From: Rhizobium leguminosarum
Lineage (GTDB): Bacteria; Pseudomonadota; Alphaproteobacteria; Rhizobiales; Rhizobiaceae
Direction of reading: 5' to 3'
Assembly: GCF_001652265.1 (NCBI RefSeq)
Contig: NZ_LWBS01000438.1
Span: forward strand, 1 to 30,685
Length of the DNA stretch: 30,685 bases
A model generated the notes under the pieces. That model made no database searches. It was not told where the DNA came from and saw only the letters and a program-made list of their open reading frames with translations. Made by a program: the position numbers and the translations under genes. This document shows, one piece after another, positions 1 to 9,456 of this stretch. Numbering within the stretch: the stretch's first letter is position 1; each line of letters begins with the position of its first letter.

Positions 1-1
1 C

Positions 2-169
2 TGCGGAGACCCATTATGCGGCGACCAGGTGTCGACCGCGCAGACAACCCTGCTCCCGGCGCTGGACAGCTTTGAAGACAACATCGCCCAACCCATCGAA
101 TACGTCGCGTTACGCGTTCTCCAAAAACAGAGCCAATGCCGAATGACAAAACAAAACAGCCTTGACTAA
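2..169 (+). CDS. Possible 3' end of a gene entering from the left
   Basis: A reading frame open from the window edge runs 55 codons to a TAA at 167-169. Its residues (for example LLPALDSFEDNIAQPIEYVA) look more protein-like than the competing frame, which is rich in Arg, Ser and Thr. I recognise no family. The composition is less GC-rich than most genes here. This may be chance, because the visible part is short and its start lies outside the window. Confidence 0.2.
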   Translation, partial: CGDPLCGDQVSTAQTTLLPALDSFEDNIAQPIEYVALRVLQKQSQCRMTKQNSLD

Positions 170-184
170 GGCAATGCGATTAGA

Positions 185-217
185 CAACCGCTGCACACTT
201 TTGCGCGACATGCTCTA
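185..217. repeat. Half copy of a dispersed palindromic repeat
   Basis: The sequence CAACCGCTGCACACTTTTGC followed by GCGACATGCTC matches the right half of the palindromic repeats at 30514-30560, 19584-19631 and 25464-25512. The left arm is missing here. The repeat edge supplies the TAG stop of the kinase-like gene that ends at 215, so the element abuts or has trimmed that gene's 3' end. Confidence 0.7.
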
Positions 218-724
218 CGGTTTTGGCGGTATCGAATTCAATCGGCTCACCAGTTCATCCAAAGCGGCATCGACCGTTTTCGAAGCCGTATCGATGACGA
301 TTGCATCGTGCCATTCGTCATAAGCTCTTTCGGAAATCTCTTGCCATGTCGGCTTCACCAGACCTTCGACATCGGTGAGGCGCGTTTCGGCACGTTTGCG
401 GTGCTCGGCTTTATCCGAGCAAACGATCTCGACCTCCGCCGCCCTCACCCCAGCCGCTTGCGCGACGGAAAGCCATGCTGACCGGGTTATCCGGAGCGGG
501 TTGACGGAATCGGCGATCACAGTTCTGCCGACGGTCAGATTGTCTCCGGCGATACCGTAAGCCGCGATATAGCCTGCAGGCCCGGCATCATCGGCAATTC
601 CGGAGGCACGGATTGCTTGCTCGATGGTATCGACGCGCACATGGACCGCATTCAACCGCTCGGCCAAAGCGCGGGCAATCGTCGTCTTTCCACTGCCAGG
701 CAGACCGCCAAAGATAATGAGCAT
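215..724 (-). CDS. AAA-type small P-loop kinase-like protein
   Basis: A 169-residue protein with a Walker A motif at its extreme N-terminus (GGLPGSGKT, residues 6-14), typical of small nucleotide-binding kinases of the AAA_33 / zeta-toxin / chloramphenicol-phosphotransferase-like group. A DSVNP segment near residues 72-76 follows the second strand as in those kinases. The likely role is ATP-dependent phosphorylation of a small molecule, but the substrate cannot be read from sequence. It lies downstream of the chemotaxis receptor on the same strand, 131 bases away, so an operon is possible but not evident. The stop codon falls at the edge of a palindromic repeat. The P-loop assignment is firm; the subfamily is not. 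Confidence 0.8.
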   Translation of the reverse strand: MLIIFGGLPGSGKTTIARALAERLNAVHVRVDTIEQAIRASGIADDAGPAGYIAAYGIAGDNLTVGRTVIADSVNPLRITRSAWLSVAQAAGVRAAEVEIVCSDKAEHRKRAETRLTDVEGLVKPTWQEISERAYDEWHDAIVIDTASKTVDAALDELVSRLNSIPPKP

Positions 725-855
725 CGTGACCTCGGCGTTGGTTGCAGAAGCTCCACGAGAGCGTCAGCGCGGCTCGCGGTCGTGCAATACTTCACCATTA
801 AGGCCTGGATCGCAATTCCTTAGTCAGCACCGGGTTTTCACCACCAGCCAAATGT

Positions 856-3237
856 CTAGAACTCTTCCCAGTTGCCCTCGGTCGAGGCCGGTGCTGCTGA
901 GGTGCCGAAGGCGGCTGCGAGCTTGCCGCCGAGTACACGCGCCGGCGAGGGAGCGGGCCTGGCATGGTCGGTGGCCGAGGCGGGAACCGGTCTGCGGGCC
1001 GCAAGCGTCGCCGAGACCGGGCGCGCCAACGGCCTGGCAGTCGTCCGCGCGGCAGGAGCCGCGTTGGCCGCCTGGCCGAGAATGAACTGTGCCAGACGCT
1101 CCGAGAGGGCAGACACCTCGGTTACCAGCGTGTGCGAGGCGGCATTCGATTCCTCGACCATTGCGGCATTCTTCTGGGTCGACTGGTCCATCTGGTTGAC
1201 CGCCGTGTTGATCTCCAGAAGACCCGTCGACTGTTCGCGGGCGGCCTGGACGACCGCCTGGACATTGCTGTTGATCTGCTGGACTTCGGAAACGATCGCC
1301 TGCAGCGCCTTGCCGGTCTGGCCGACGAGATCGACGCCACGCTTGACCTGGGCGCCGGACGAGGTGATCAGCGCCTTGATCTCCTTGGCGGCGGTCGCCG
1401 AGCGCTGCGCGAGTTCGCGCACTTCCTGTGCGACGACGGCAAAACCCTTGCCGGCCTCGCCTGCACGCGCCGCTTCGACACCTGCATTAAGGGCCAGAAG
1501 GTTGGTCTGGAACGCAATATCGTCGATCACGCCGATAATGTTGGAGATCGACTGCGAGGATTGCTCGATGCCGGTCATAGCGTCAACGGCATTGCGCACG
1601 ACCTCTCCGGACTTTTCCGCACCTTCCTTGGTGCGGCTGACAAGCGCGCCCGCTTCTTCGGCGCGGAGGGTGGAGTCCTTGACAGAGGTGGTGATCTGCT
1701 CGAGCGCGGCGGCGGTCTCCTCGACGGAAGCGGCCTGCTGTTCGGTGCGGCGGGCGAGATCGTCGGCGCCCGAGCGGATTTCTTCCGAACCTGCCTGGAT
1801 GACGGCAGCGTTTTCGGAGAAGGAAATCAGGGCTGCCTGGAGCTTTTCGACAAACGCATTGAAATCGACGCGGATTTCGTCAAGGGAGTCGGCGAATGGC
1901 TTTTCCAGCCGGATGGTCATGTCTCCATTGGAAAGGCTGGCCAGTCCATTGCCGAGTTCGCTCACCGCGAACTTGATCGAATCCTCACGGGCGGCATGAT
2001 GGACGGAACGCTCCTGCCGTTCAACCTCTTCGCGGGACCGGGAGGTTTCTGCATCGGCTTCGAGTTTGATCTTCTGACGATTGCTTTCCAGCAGGATGGC
2101 GAGGGAACGCGAGAGATCGCCGATTTCGTCCTTCGCATTCTTGTCGCTCAATTGCACGTCGAGCTGGCCATGGGCGATGCGATCGGTCTCGGCAATCACG
2201 CCCTCTATGCGGCGGATGAATTTGCGGGCAATGAGCCAGCCTGCGAGACCGAGCAGGAGGGCAGCGATGGCGGTGATCGCAATGGCGCTCCAGGCCATGT
2301 TATTCAGTTGGGCAAAGACGGTGGATTTGGGCACCGAAACGACGGCATACCAGTTCAGGTCAGCCGTGAGCTTTACCGGATAGGCGACCGAGAAATAGGT
2401 CTGGCCGTCCGGGCCTGCGATCTCCTGCTCTATTCCAGGCTTGGCGATCAACTGATCCCAGCCGGCTGTGAGATCACCGCCGTCCTTGATATTCTTGCCT
2501 GCGAGTTCGGCGGAAGGATGGCTGATGATGCTGCCGGCGCCTGTCACCAGGCTGAGATAGCCGGTCTCCATCGGGTGGACTGCCGAGATCGCCTTGTTGG
2601 CGTCGTCGAGCGAAATGTCCATGCCGGCGACGCCGAGCGCCTTGCCATCGACCATGATCGGCTTGGCGACCGAGGTCATCAGCACGTCCTTGCCGTCGAC
2701 CGCGTAGACATAGGGTTCGATGACGACGGTCTTTTTTCGGGTAAAAGGAAGCTGGTAGTAGTCGCCGGCGCCCGAGACGCCATAATCGACCAGCGGCGTA
2801 TGCTGGATCTTGTCGCCACTGCGCACCCAATAGGGCACGTAGCGGCCGGTCGTGTCGTGGCCTTCCTTGCCGACGAAATCCTTGTCCTTGCCGTCAAAGG
2901 CATTCGGTTCCCAACCGGTCCAAACACCGAGCGCCATCGGATTATCCTGCAGCATGTTCTTGAGCAGGTCGTCGGCAGTCGCACGATTGGCGTTGCCGCC
3001 GTCCTTCATCGTCGACAGCGACGTTTCCAACGTATTGACGATGCCGAGTGCCACGCTCATGGATTTCTCGACGTTGAGCGCGTTCGTGGCGGCGATCTGG
3101 AGCATCTGATCGAGGCTCGATTTGCGCATATCGTTGTAGGCAATGTAAAAAAGAATGCCCGATGCCGCGATCGTAGCGATGACACCGCAGGCCGCCACGG
3201 AAAAAATGTTGCGCCCGGTAGCCGATTTGAACTGCAT
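856..3237 (-). CDS. Methyl-accepting chemotaxis protein, Cache sensor type
   Basis: A 793-residue chemoreceptor. Order: transmembrane helix about 11-33; periplasmic double-Cache-like sensor about 34-310 (with [31 protein letters not shown] and [11 protein letters not shown]); second membrane helix about 314-337; HAMP about 338-390 and a second HAMP-like segment about 413-465; methyl-accepting signalling domain whose hairpin tip lies near 572-606 ([20 protein letters not shown]). A Pro/Ala-rich linker of about 65 residues leads to a C-terminal NWEEF pentapeptide, the tether by which CheR and CheB dock on receptors. The start is ATG at 3237 behind a strong AAGGAGGT. Ligand unknown; the Cache fold commonly senses amino acids or organic acids. 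No che genes are nearby, so it is an orphan receptor feeding a chemotaxis cluster elsewhere. Confidence 0.97.
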   Translation of the reverse strand: MQFKSATGRNIFSVAACGVIATIAASGILFYIAYNDMRKSSLDQMLQIAATNALNVEKSMSVALGIVNTLETSLSTMKDGGNANRATADDLLKNMLQDNPMALGVWTGWEPNAFDGKDKDFVGKEGHDTTGRYVPYWVRSGDKIQHTPLVDYGVSGAGDYYQLPFTRKKTVVIEPYVYAVDGKDVLMTSVAKPIMVDGKALGVAGMDISLDDANKAISAVHPMETGYLSLVTGAGSIISHPSAELAGKNIKDGGDLTAGWDQLIAKPGIEQEIAGPDGQTYFSVAYPVKLTADLNWYAVVSVPKSTVFAQLNNMAWSAIAITAIAALLLGLAGWLIARKFIRRIEGVIAETDRIAHGQLDVQLSDKNAKDEIGDLSRSLAILLESNRQKIKLEADAETSRSREEVERQERSVHHAAREDSIKFAVSELGNGLASLSNGDMTIRLEKPFADSLDEIRVDFNAFVEKLQAALISFSENAAVIQAGSEEIRSGADDLARRTEQQAASVEETAAALEQITTSVKDSTLRAEEAGALVSRTKEGAEKSGEVVRNAVDAMTGIEQSSQSISNIIGVIDDIAFQTNLLALNAGVEAARAGEAGKGFAVVAQEVRELAQRSATAAKEIKALITSSGAQVKRGVDLVGQTGKALQAIVSEVQQINSNVQAVVQAAREQSTGLLEINTAVNQMDQSTQKNAAMVEESNAASHTLVTEVSALSERLAQFILGQAANAAPAARTTARPLARPVSATLAARRPVPASATDHARPAPSPARVLGGKLAAAFGTSAAPASTEGNWEEF

Positions 3238-3890
3238 ACGCTTAACCTCCTTAAGCGGGCAGGTCGTCGATCGCGCACCGATCTATTCCGTCCCGGCTTC
3301 CCCCAGACCGAGAACTGATTTCAAGACGTGCCTGCACGTCGCGGAAATCGTTCGCAATTTGAAGAAAATAGGGAGCGGCTGTTAATTTACGGTGTATTGC
3401 GCCGGCTTTACTTATGACTGGCTGATCGCCGTGCCTCTTTTAAGACGCGCAAACGCCGCGCTGCTGCCGTTGGCGAAACTGTCACATCAAGACGCTATAA
3501 GGATTTTCGCCCGGCGCCTCTTGCGTCGGCACTGTTTCACCGTCAAAATTGCGACATGCCTGACAGCGACCCATCCAGTACAAGCTCCGCCCCTTCCAAC
3601 CGGGATCTTCCGGCCGAGGAAGCAGGCGACCATTGTAGACGGTGCGATGACCTCCGCCTCGCCTCAGGCATATCAAGGCTCCTGCAGAGAGGGCCGTTTC
3701 CCAGACCATTTCCGATGACGGGTGGCTTCGGCTCACTTCAGAGGAGCTGTCCGATGGAACCCGAACTGATGTCAATACGATAATGGAAAGACGACAGGCG
3801 ACGCGTATATGCGTATAAGAGCGTCCCTTCGAATGCCTCGCCGCTTCGCCTGACGAATGCGGCATTACAACCTCAACGAATAGGGTCCCT
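3238..3890. other. Intergenic region without a convincing gene
   Basis: 653 bases separate the divergent chemoreceptor and CNNM genes. Short open frames exist on both strands (3392-3718 and 3556-3783 plus; 3482-4015 minus), but none has a ribosome-binding site or recognisable family, and the minus-strand one runs into the CNNM gene. The only structured element I can point to is the inverted repeat at 3325-3340. Composition is less GC-rich than the flanking housekeeping genes. Confidence 0.5.
3325..3340. promoter_or_regulatory. Inverted repeat upstream of the chemoreceptor gene
   Basis: GACGTGC-CT-GCACGTC is a perfect 7-bp inverted repeat with a 2-base centre, 88 bases upstream of the chemoreceptor start. 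Its size and position suit a dimeric repressor or activator site. No regulator is encoded next to it and no function is demonstrated. Confidence 0.3.
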
Positions 3891-5165
3891 GTGTTTCTGG
3901 AAATTGGAATTGTGGCGTTTCTCACCATCCTGAATGGTGTGCTCGCCATGTCGGAGTTGGCTGTCGTGTCTTCTCGAACGGCCCGCCTAAAGGTTCTCTC
4001 CGACAATGGAAGCAAGGGTGCAGCTCAAGCGATCAAACTTGCCGAAAACCCCGGTCGTTTTCTCTCTACGGTGCAGATCGGCATCACGCTGGTCGGTGTT
4101 CTATCCGGCGCTTTCTCAGGGGCCACGCTCGGCGGCCGCCTGAGCGGATGGCTGGAGGCCCAGGGGATGTCATCGACGGCGGCTGATGCCATGGGCGTAG
4201 GTTCAGTCGTTGTGGCAATCACATACCTTTCGTTGATCGTCGGCGAACTTGTTCCAAAGCAGATCGCATTGCGAGAACCCGAAGCGGTTGCGGCCAAGGT
4301 CGCACCCGCTATGGCGGTACTTTCAAAAATCGCTCTGCCACTGGTGTGGCTTCTAAACGCCTCCGGAAATCTTGTGCTTAAGCTCTTGGGCCAAACAGGA
4401 AAAGGTGGCGACAATGTCTCGGACGCGGAGATCAAAACTGTTCTGGCCGAGGCGCAGTCGGCTGGAGTGATCGAAAGCGAAGAGTCCGCGATGATATCAG
4501 GTGTCATGCGGCTGGCGGACCGCACTGCCCGAGCGCTTATGACGCCCCGACGCGACGTCGAAATTATTGATATTGACGACAGCCTTGATGAAATTCGAAC
4601 CCAGTTGCATAGGACGAAACGGTCGCGGTTGCCGGTTCGAAAAGGCAGTTCGGACGAGGTGATCGGCATCCTTCCGGTCAAGGATTTTTACGACGCGATG
4701 TCCGAACACGGCAGTGCCGACATCAAGGCTCTGACGCAAGACGTCCCGGTGGTTTCAGACCTTTCAACTGCCATCAATGTTATTGAAGCCATCAGGAAAT
4801 CGCCCGTTCACATGGTACTGGTTTTCGACGAGTACGGCCATTTCGAGGGGGTTGTTTCGTCAGGTGACATTTTGGAAGCAATCATGGGGGCTCTCCAGGA
4901 GGGACCGGTCGATGAACAGGCCATCGCTCGTCGAGACGACGGGTCTTATCTCGTGTCGGGCTGGACGCCCATTGACGAGTTCGCTGAATTCTTAAACCTC
5001 AGGCTCGATAGCGATTTGGAATATCAGACTGTCGCTGGCCTGGTGTTGGAAGAGTTGAAACATCTGCCGGAATTGGGCGAGAGCTTCACGAGAGATGGAT
5101 GGCGCTTCGAAGTCGTCGATCTCGACGGGAGGCGCGTGGACAAAATACTTGTATCGGCTGAGTGA
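3891..5165 (+). CDS. CNNM/CorC (HlyC) family membrane transporter-like protein
   Basis: A 424-residue protein with the layout DUF21 (CNNM) membrane domain about 1-180, paired CBS domains about 195-330 ([15 protein letters not shown] starts the first; [20 protein letters not shown] is in the second), and a C-terminal CorC_HlyC domain about 340-424 ([19 protein letters not shown]). Such proteins are often labelled hemolysins, but the family is mainly tied to Mg2+/Co2+ transport or resistance, with CBS domains binding adenine nucleotides. Membrane helices start right at the N-terminus (residues 3-23), which supports the GTG start at 3891, although the ribosome-binding site is weak. Third codon positions are less GC-rich than in tam and zwf next door, possibly a sign of different ancestry. 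Confidence 0.93.
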   Translation: MFLEIGIVAFLTILNGVLAMSELAVVSSRTARLKVLSDNGSKGAAQAIKLAENPGRFLSTVQIGITLVGVLSGAFSGATLGGRLSGWLEAQGMSSTAADAMGVGSVVVAITYLSLIVGELVPKQIALREPEAVAAKVAPAMAVLSKIALPLVWLLNASGNLVLKLLGQTGKGGDNVSDAEIKTVLAEAQSAGVIESEESAMISGVMRLADRTARALMTPRRDVEIIDIDDSLDEIRTQLHRTKRSRLPVRKGSSDEVIGILPVKDFYDAMSEHGSADIKALTQDVPVVSDLSTAINVIEAIRKSPVHMVLVFDEYGHFEGVVSSGDILEAIMGALQEGPVDEQAIARRDDGSYLVSGWTPIDEFAEFLNLRLDSDLEYQTVAGLVLEELKHLPELGESFTRDGWRFEVVDLDGRRVDKILVSAE

Positions 5166-5280
5166 AGATCGGCGGGTGCCTTCGTCGCCGGCGACTTCAC
5201 CGATGAGGTCGTCAATTTCAACGGCCGCAACATCGACAAGATCCGCATCCCCACATGGAAGATGTGGCCTGACAGCAGGA
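5166..5280 (+). pseudogene. Possible in-frame remnant of a CorC C-terminus
   Basis: Directly after the TGA of the CNNM/CorC gene, in the same frame, the translation continues with [17 protein letters not shown]. This resembles the preceding gene's own end, [21 protein letters not shown] and DKI are identical and most other positions conservative. It could be a leftover of a second CorC-type C-terminus created by partial duplication or gene replacement. It has no start codon or ribosome-binding site of its own and overlaps the tam leader. Confidence 0.35.
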
Positions 5281-5289
5281 GTGAACGCC

Positions 5290-6060
5290 ATGGCATGGTC
5301 CGCCAATCAATATGCGAAATTCGAGGACGAACGAACGCGACCGGCGCGTGACCTGTTGGCACAGGTGCCGCTGCAAAACATTCGTCATGCCATCGATCTC
5401 GGCTGCGGACCGGGCAATTCGACCGAGCTGATTATCGAGCGCTATGGGGCGGCCGGCGTCTCCGGCGTCGATAGCGACATGAACATGCTGGAGGCGGCGC
5501 GCAAGCGGCTTCCGGGCACTGCCTTCGTCGAGGCGGATCTCTCCCGCTGGCAGCCGGACGAACCCGCCGACCTTTTGTTTGCCAATGCCATCTTCCAATG
5601 GCTGCCCGATCATCTCGATATCTTCGACCGGCTGATGGACGGGCTTTCCGAAGGCGGCGTGCTTGCCGTGCAGATGCCCGACAATCTCGGCGAACCCTCG
5701 CATCTGGCGATGGAGGAAACGGCGCATGCCGGCCGGTGGAAGACTGCCTTCGAGGCAAAGAGCGTGCGCCGCAAGGCGCTACCGCCGCCGTCCACCTATT
5801 ACACCAGGCTGATCGCCAAAGCTTCACGCGTCGATATCTGGCACACCGTCTACAATCACCCGATGGCAGATGCTGCGGCGATCGTCGAATGGGTCAAGGG
5901 AACCGGGCTGATGCCCTATCTCGTCCATGCCGGCGAAGAGCATCGCGAGGCATTCCTGGCGGATTACCTCACGCGGTTGGAAAAGGCCTATCCCAGGATG
6001 TCGGATGGGCGGGTGCTGCTGCGGTTTCCGAGGATCTTCATGGTGGCGGTGAAAAGGTAA
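5290..6060 (+). CDS. tam: Trans-aconitate 2-methyltransferase
   Basis: A 256-residue SAM-dependent methyltransferase. The N-terminus ([20 protein letters not shown]) and the SAM-binding motif DLGCGPGNS (about 36-44) match the Tam family, as do [12 protein letters not shown] and [11 protein letters not shown]. Tam transfers methyl from SAM to trans-aconitate, a spontaneous isomer of cis-aconitate that inhibits aconitase, and so protects the TCA cycle in the cytoplasm. ATG at 5290 is chosen because AGGAG lies 8 bases upstream and the family begins here; the frame itself is open much further upstream, into the CorC remnant. Length fits the family. It precedes zwf by 136 bases on the same strand but is probably transcribed separately. 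Confidence 0.95.
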   Translation: MAWSANQYAKFEDERTRPARDLLAQVPLQNIRHAIDLGCGPGNSTELIIERYGAAGVSGVDSDMNMLEAARKRLPGTAFVEADLSRWQPDEPADLLFANAIFQWLPDHLDIFDRLMDGLSEGGVLAVQMPDNLGEPSHLAMEETAHAGRWKTAFEAKSVRRKALPPPSTYYTRLIAKASRVDIWHTVYNHPMADAAAIVEWVKGTGLMPYLVHAGEEHREAFLADYLTRLEKAYPRMSDGRVLLRFPRIFMVAVKR

Positions 6061-6196
6061 AGTCGGCCGCGCCCAACCAAGGTGACGCGAGCGCGGACGC
6101 CCGGATGGTGTCAAATGCTTGTTATCCCTCGCCTACATATGTTGCGGCGAGACCGGCACGCAGTATAGTCGGCCGGAAAATCCAAGGAGATGACAC

Positions 6197-7705
6197 ATGG
6201 ACGCTGCCCCTACCCCGCCGGTCACCCTCGTCATCTTCGGCGCCACGGGAGACCTGACGCGCCGCCTGCTGGTGCCGGCGATCATCAATCTGACGCGCAG
6301 CCGCCTGGTCGGCGAGGATCTCCACATTCTCGGCATCGGCATCGAGCCGGGTGACGACGAATTCCTGCGCGGGCGGCTCGACCAATTCCTCAACCATCTG
6401 AGCGACGAAGCGCCGACAGTGAAGGACGAGGCCTGGGAAAGCCTGCGACGGCGCATTTCCTATACGTCCGGGGATTTCACCAAGGACGATATTTTCGTCG
6501 AGATCGGCAAGCGGCTGGGACCGCATGCCAATGCAGCCTTTTATCTCGCCGTCCCGCCATCCTTTTTCGGCACGATCGTCGAGAAGCTTGCCGCCCATGG
6601 ACTGACCGATGAAAGCAACGGCACCTTCCGCCGCGTCGCCATCGAGAAGCCGTTTGGCACCGATCTCGCCTCGGCGCAGGCGCTTAATGCGCAGATTCTC
6701 GCCCAGGTCGAAGAAAGCCAAGTCTACCGGCTCGACCATTTCCTCGGCAAGGAGACGGTGCAGAACCTGATGACGGCGCGCTTTGCCAATATGATGATCG
6801 AGTCCTTGTGGAACAGCCGCTACATCGACCATGTGCAGATCACCGCCGCCGAGATCGTCGATGTCGGCAGCCGCGGCAAATTCTACGATGCGACAGGCGC
6901 GCTGCGCGACATGGTGCCGAACCATCTCTTCCAGTTACTGGCGATGATCGCCATGGAGCCGCCGAACAGCTTCGATGCCGAAGCAATCCGCAACGAGAAG
7001 AGCAAGGTGCTGAAGGCGCTGCGCATCTATACGCCTGAGGAGGCCAAGACGCATGGCGTGCGCGGCGCCTATGGCGCAGGCCCGCTCAATGGCGCCGAGC
7101 TTCCGGCCTATCGCGACACCAAGGACGTCTCGCCCGACAGCAGGACCGAGACCTTCGTGGCGCTGAAACTCTATGCCGATACTTGGCGCTGGGCCGGCGT
7201 GCCCTTCTATCTCAGGACGGGCAAGGCGCTGACGGCGCGCGACACCGAGATCGTCATCACCTTCCAGCCGGTGCCGTTTGCGCAGTTTCGCGAGACCGAG
7301 GTCAATAGTCGCCTGCCGCCGAACCGACTGGTGATCCAGGTGCAGCCGGACGAGGGCATGAGCATGGAAATCTCGATCAAGTCGCCGGGGCTTTCCGTCG
7401 ATACCGTGCCGGTTTCGCTCGATTTCCGCTATGCCGACAAATTCGATATCGCCAAGACGACCGGCTATGAATCACTGCTCTACGATCTCTTCATCGGCGA
7501 CCAGACCCTGTTCCAGCGCGCCGACGGCATCGAGGCCGGATGGGCGGCGGTGCAGCCCTTCCTCGACATCTGGGCTAGGGATCAGAGCGTGCCCGACGCT
7601 TACGCGCCGGGCAGCATGGGACCGGCCTGCGCCGACGAACTGATCCAGCGCGACAGGCGGCAGTGGCATGAACTCGGCGTTGTGCTGCACAAAAACGACA
7701 AATAG
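6197..7705 (+). CDS. zwf: Glucose-6-phosphate 1-dehydrogenase
   Basis: A 502-residue enzyme that oxidises glucose 6-phosphate to 6-phosphogluconolactone with NAD(P)+, the entry to the Entner-Doudoroff and pentose phosphate routes in the cytoplasm. The dinucleotide fold starts with FGATGDLTRR (14-23); IEKPFGTD and the substrate/catalytic segment YRLDHFLGKE (from residue 177) are intact, as is RYIDHVQIT. AAGGAG sits 8 bases before the ATG. Rhizobia usually carry a primary zwf in a zwf-pgl-edd operon. Here neither pgl nor edd follows, so this is probably a second, solitary paralogue. Length is normal and nothing is broken. Confidence 0.95.
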   Translation: MDAAPTPPVTLVIFGATGDLTRRLLVPAIINLTRSRLVGEDLHILGIGIEPGDDEFLRGRLDQFLNHLSDEAPTVKDEAWESLRRRISYTSGDFTKDDIFVEIGKRLGPHANAAFYLAVPPSFFGTIVEKLAAHGLTDESNGTFRRVAIEKPFGTDLASAQALNAQILAQVEESQVYRLDHFLGKETVQNLMTARFANMMIESLWNSRYIDHVQITAAEIVDVGSRGKFYDATGALRDMVPNHLFQLLAMIAMEPPNSFDAEAIRNEKSKVLKALRIYTPEEAKTHGVRGAYGAGPLNGAELPAYRDTKDVSPDSRTETFVALKLYADTWRWAGVPFYLRTGKALTARDTEIVITFQPVPFAQFRETEVNSRLPPNRLVIQVQPDEGMSMEISIKSPGLSVDTVPVSLDFRYADKFDIAKTTGYESLLYDLFIGDQTLFQRADGIEAGWAAVQPFLDIWARDQSVPDAYAPGSMGPACADELIQRDRRQWHELGVVLHKNDK

Positions 7706-7738
7706 CCGGTCCTGCTTTCTGATCTGGGGACTGTCCCG

Positions 7739-8026
7739 TCAGCGGCAGGCGTCGGTTAGCGTACCATCGCGCTCTGCCGCGCGGTACTGACGCGTTCCGG
7801 GCCGCGGGCAGATGGTCCGATCCGACGGAATGACGACGGTGATATCACCGGTTTCGACTGGATCGAGCGGAATCATGAGTCCGCCGCTGGATTCCGCCCC
7901 CGGCACCGTGCCGGGCGGCATACCGCCGAAGCGGCCGCTATAGTCCATATCAGCAAGCGCCTGGGAAAAGGCCGGCGCGGCGAAGCCGAGGAGAATGATC
8001 GAGACTGCTGCAAGAAACATGCGCAT
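7739..8026 (-). CDS. Small secreted protein of unknown function
   Basis: A 95-residue protein with a clear signal peptide: MRMF, then a hydrophobic stretch (LAAVSIILLGFAAPAFS) and a likely cleavage after the AFS-QA region. The mature part is short, rich in Gly and Pro, and has two Cys residues (TICPRPG and TDAC at the end) that could form a disulfide in the periplasm. ATG at 8026 is chosen over an upstream alternative because it begins the signal peptide; ATG at 8020 is also possible. It converges on zwf with 33 bases between stops. I do not recognise the family. Confidence 0.7.
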   Translation of the reverse strand: MRMFLAAVSIILLGFAAPAFSQALADMDYSGRFGGMPPGTVPGAESSGGLMIPLDPVETGDITVVIPSDRTICPRPGTRQYRAAERDGTLTDACR

Positions 8027-8159
8027 GATGCTATTCCCTATGGTTTCAGCAATGCGACAGAAACAGCAGGACGACCTCGTTGTTCCCCCGGAAGCGAACG
8101 CAGCCAATCAAAGTTTGGCGATCGGACTACATGGCGCCCCAGAGCGAGCGATATCCGGC

Positions 8160-8615
8160 TCAATCGCGCCAGCGCGACAGCACTCTGTCGAGACCTGTCG
8201 GATAGAGATCGATGCCGGCGTCCCGCAGCCTGTCACGGCCGAACCAGCGCGCCGTCGCCGCCGTCTCGTCGAGTTCGCAGTAGCGAATTTCGTCGCGTTC
8301 GTAGAGCGATGCATCGGCCAGTTCGATGTCGGCGGCGAAGATGAATTCGTGACCGGTCGCGCCATGATGCTCATAAATGTTTTCAAGCAGATGCCAGGGG
8401 CCGACGATACGGATATCGGTCTCGAGTTCCTCGCCGAATTCGCGGTGCAGGGCCTCTTCGCGGCTTTCGCCGAATTCGATCGCGCCGCCGAGCGGGCGAA
8501 CGCCCTTGATGCGGCCGCTGTCATCCTCCACTTCGGCGGCGAGCAACTGGTCTTTCCGCCAGGCGAGGCCGATCACCTTCACCCTGATCTGCTGCGATGG
8601 GCGCCAGACGGTCAT
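8160..8615 (-). CDS. Nudix hydrolase
   Basis: A 151-residue protein with a Nudix box at about 44-66: GAIEFGE, then REEALHREFGEE. It supplies the metal-binding Glu residues; the usual Gly near the end of the box is Glu here. Nudix enzymes cleave nucleoside diphosphates linked to another moiety. The substrate (nucleotide, sugar nucleotide, capped or oxidised nucleotide) cannot be inferred. The ATG at 8615 is preceded by AAGGAGA. The gene is single and divergent from parDE, with 162 bases between. Confidence 0.92.
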   Translation of the reverse strand: MTVWRPSQQIRVKVIGLAWRKDQLLAAEVEDDSGRIKGVRPLGGAIEFGESREEALHREFGEELETDIRIVGPWHLLENIYEHHGATGHEFIFAADIELADASLYERDEIRYCELDETAATARWFGRDRLRDAGIDLYPTGLDRVLSRWRD

Positions 8616-8777
8616 AAGACTCTCCTTCTTCCAAGGGATAGCCCCTACTTAGCGAGCAGAGGCTGCAAGGCAAGGGCGATCAAAGCAGCGCGGCCGATGA
8701 TCATGCCAGGTCAATCTTTGACATCTATTGCCATAAAGGGATGGCTGCCTCATATTCCTGACAACGAAAGGAAAACC

Positions 8778-9044
8778 ATGCCCAACGTCGCGCTCGGGAA
8801 CCACTACGAAGAATTTGTCCGGAAGCAGTTGGAGTCCGGCCGCTATAACAATGCCAGCGAAGTTGTTCGTGCGGGCCTGCGGCTGCTGGAGGATCATGAG
8901 GCGGCCCGCGAGCGCTGGCTCAATGAGGAGATCCCGGCGCGCTACGACGACCTGGTGAACAAGCCGGGCCTTGGCATCCCGGCCGAGACAGTACGCGCCC
9001 GCTTTGAAACCAAGCGCCGGATTGACGCGGCGAAAGCCAAGTAG
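8778..9044 (+). CDS. parD: ParD-family antitoxin
   Basis: An 88-residue antitoxin. Its N-terminus (NVALGNHYEEFVRKQLESGR, then YNNASEVVRAGLRLLEDHE) is the ribbon-helix-helix DNA-binding domain of the ParD / CC2985 family; the tail (from residue 50) would wrap the toxin. It neutralises ParE and with it represses its own promoter. ATG at 8778 follows AAAGGAAAACC and matches the family's start; the frame is open far upstream with no meaning. parE begins 2 bases after its stop, so translation is probably coupled. A small inverted repeat GTCAA-TCT-TTGAC at 8710-8722 could be the operator. Confidence 0.93.
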   Translation: MPNVALGNHYEEFVRKQLESGRYNNASEVVRAGLRLLEDHEAARERWLNEEIPARYDDLVNKPGLGIPAETVRARFETKRRIDAAKAK

Positions 9045-9046
9045 GC

Positions 9047-9361
9047 ATGGCCTACCGCATTATCTATCATCCAAAGGCAGAAGCCGAACTCGACAAGCTC
9101 TATGCCGATATCGCCGTTGAGGCGGGAACCGGCATAGCCGGCGACTTCGTCCAAGCATTGATCACCTTCATCGAGGCCCTGGACACGTTCCCGGAGCGGG
9201 GCAGTGTGCGGAAAAGCCGGATTCCCGGCTTACGGGTTATCGGCTACCGGCGCAGCGTCAGCGTGGCGTTCTCGGTCAGTGGCGATGACGTCAAAATATT
9301 GGGCGTGTTTGCGCGTGGACGTAATATTACTGACGAGCTCCTGGAAGAGCGAAAACGGTGA
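9047..9361 (+). CDS. parE: ParE/RelE-family toxin
   Basis: A 104-residue toxin of the ParE/RelE superfamily. MAYRIIYHPKAEAELDKLY is the usual first strand and helix, followed by FPERGS, the core strands (GLRVIGYRRSVSVAFSV) and the final VFARGRN motif. ParE members poison DNA gyrase while RelE members cleave mRNA; with a ParD-type partner, gyrase is the more likely target. It overlaps nothing and is separated from parD by two bases. A strong hairpin at 9457-9494 ends the operon. Confidence 0.92.
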   Translation: MAYRIIYHPKAEAELDKLYADIAVEAGTGIAGDFVQALITFIEALDTFPERGSVRKSRIPGLRVIGYRRSVSVAFSVSGDDVKILGVFARGRNITDELLEERKR

Positions 9362-9456
9362 GCCTCTTCCGAACGGCAGGTGCAACTCCCCTCAGATTCA
9401 GCTTGCCGCGCCGCCGACTGGCCATTTCTTCAAGTGGGACCAGGACAAGATATGAT

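Noticed and set aside
964..3318. Very long plus-strand open frame (784 codons) opposite the chemoreceptor
   Set aside because: It is the GC-rich antisense shadow of an unmistakable chemoreceptor gene; its translation has no recognisable domain.
3482..4015. Minus-strand open frame of 177 codons
   Set aside because: It overlaps the start of the CNNM gene, has no ribosome-binding site, and shows no family resemblance.
5095..5289. N-terminal extension of Tam
   Set aside because: The frame is open but overlaps the CNNM/CorC gene; the ATG at 5290 has a good ribosome-binding site and gives the normal family start.
8718..8746. parDE promoter with TTGACA
   Set aside because: The -35 hexamer is perfect, but no acceptable -10 box lies 16-18 bases downstream.
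7995..8777. N-terminal extension of ParD across the Nudix gene
   Set aside because: The frame runs antisense to the Nudix gene; ParD proteins start at 8778.
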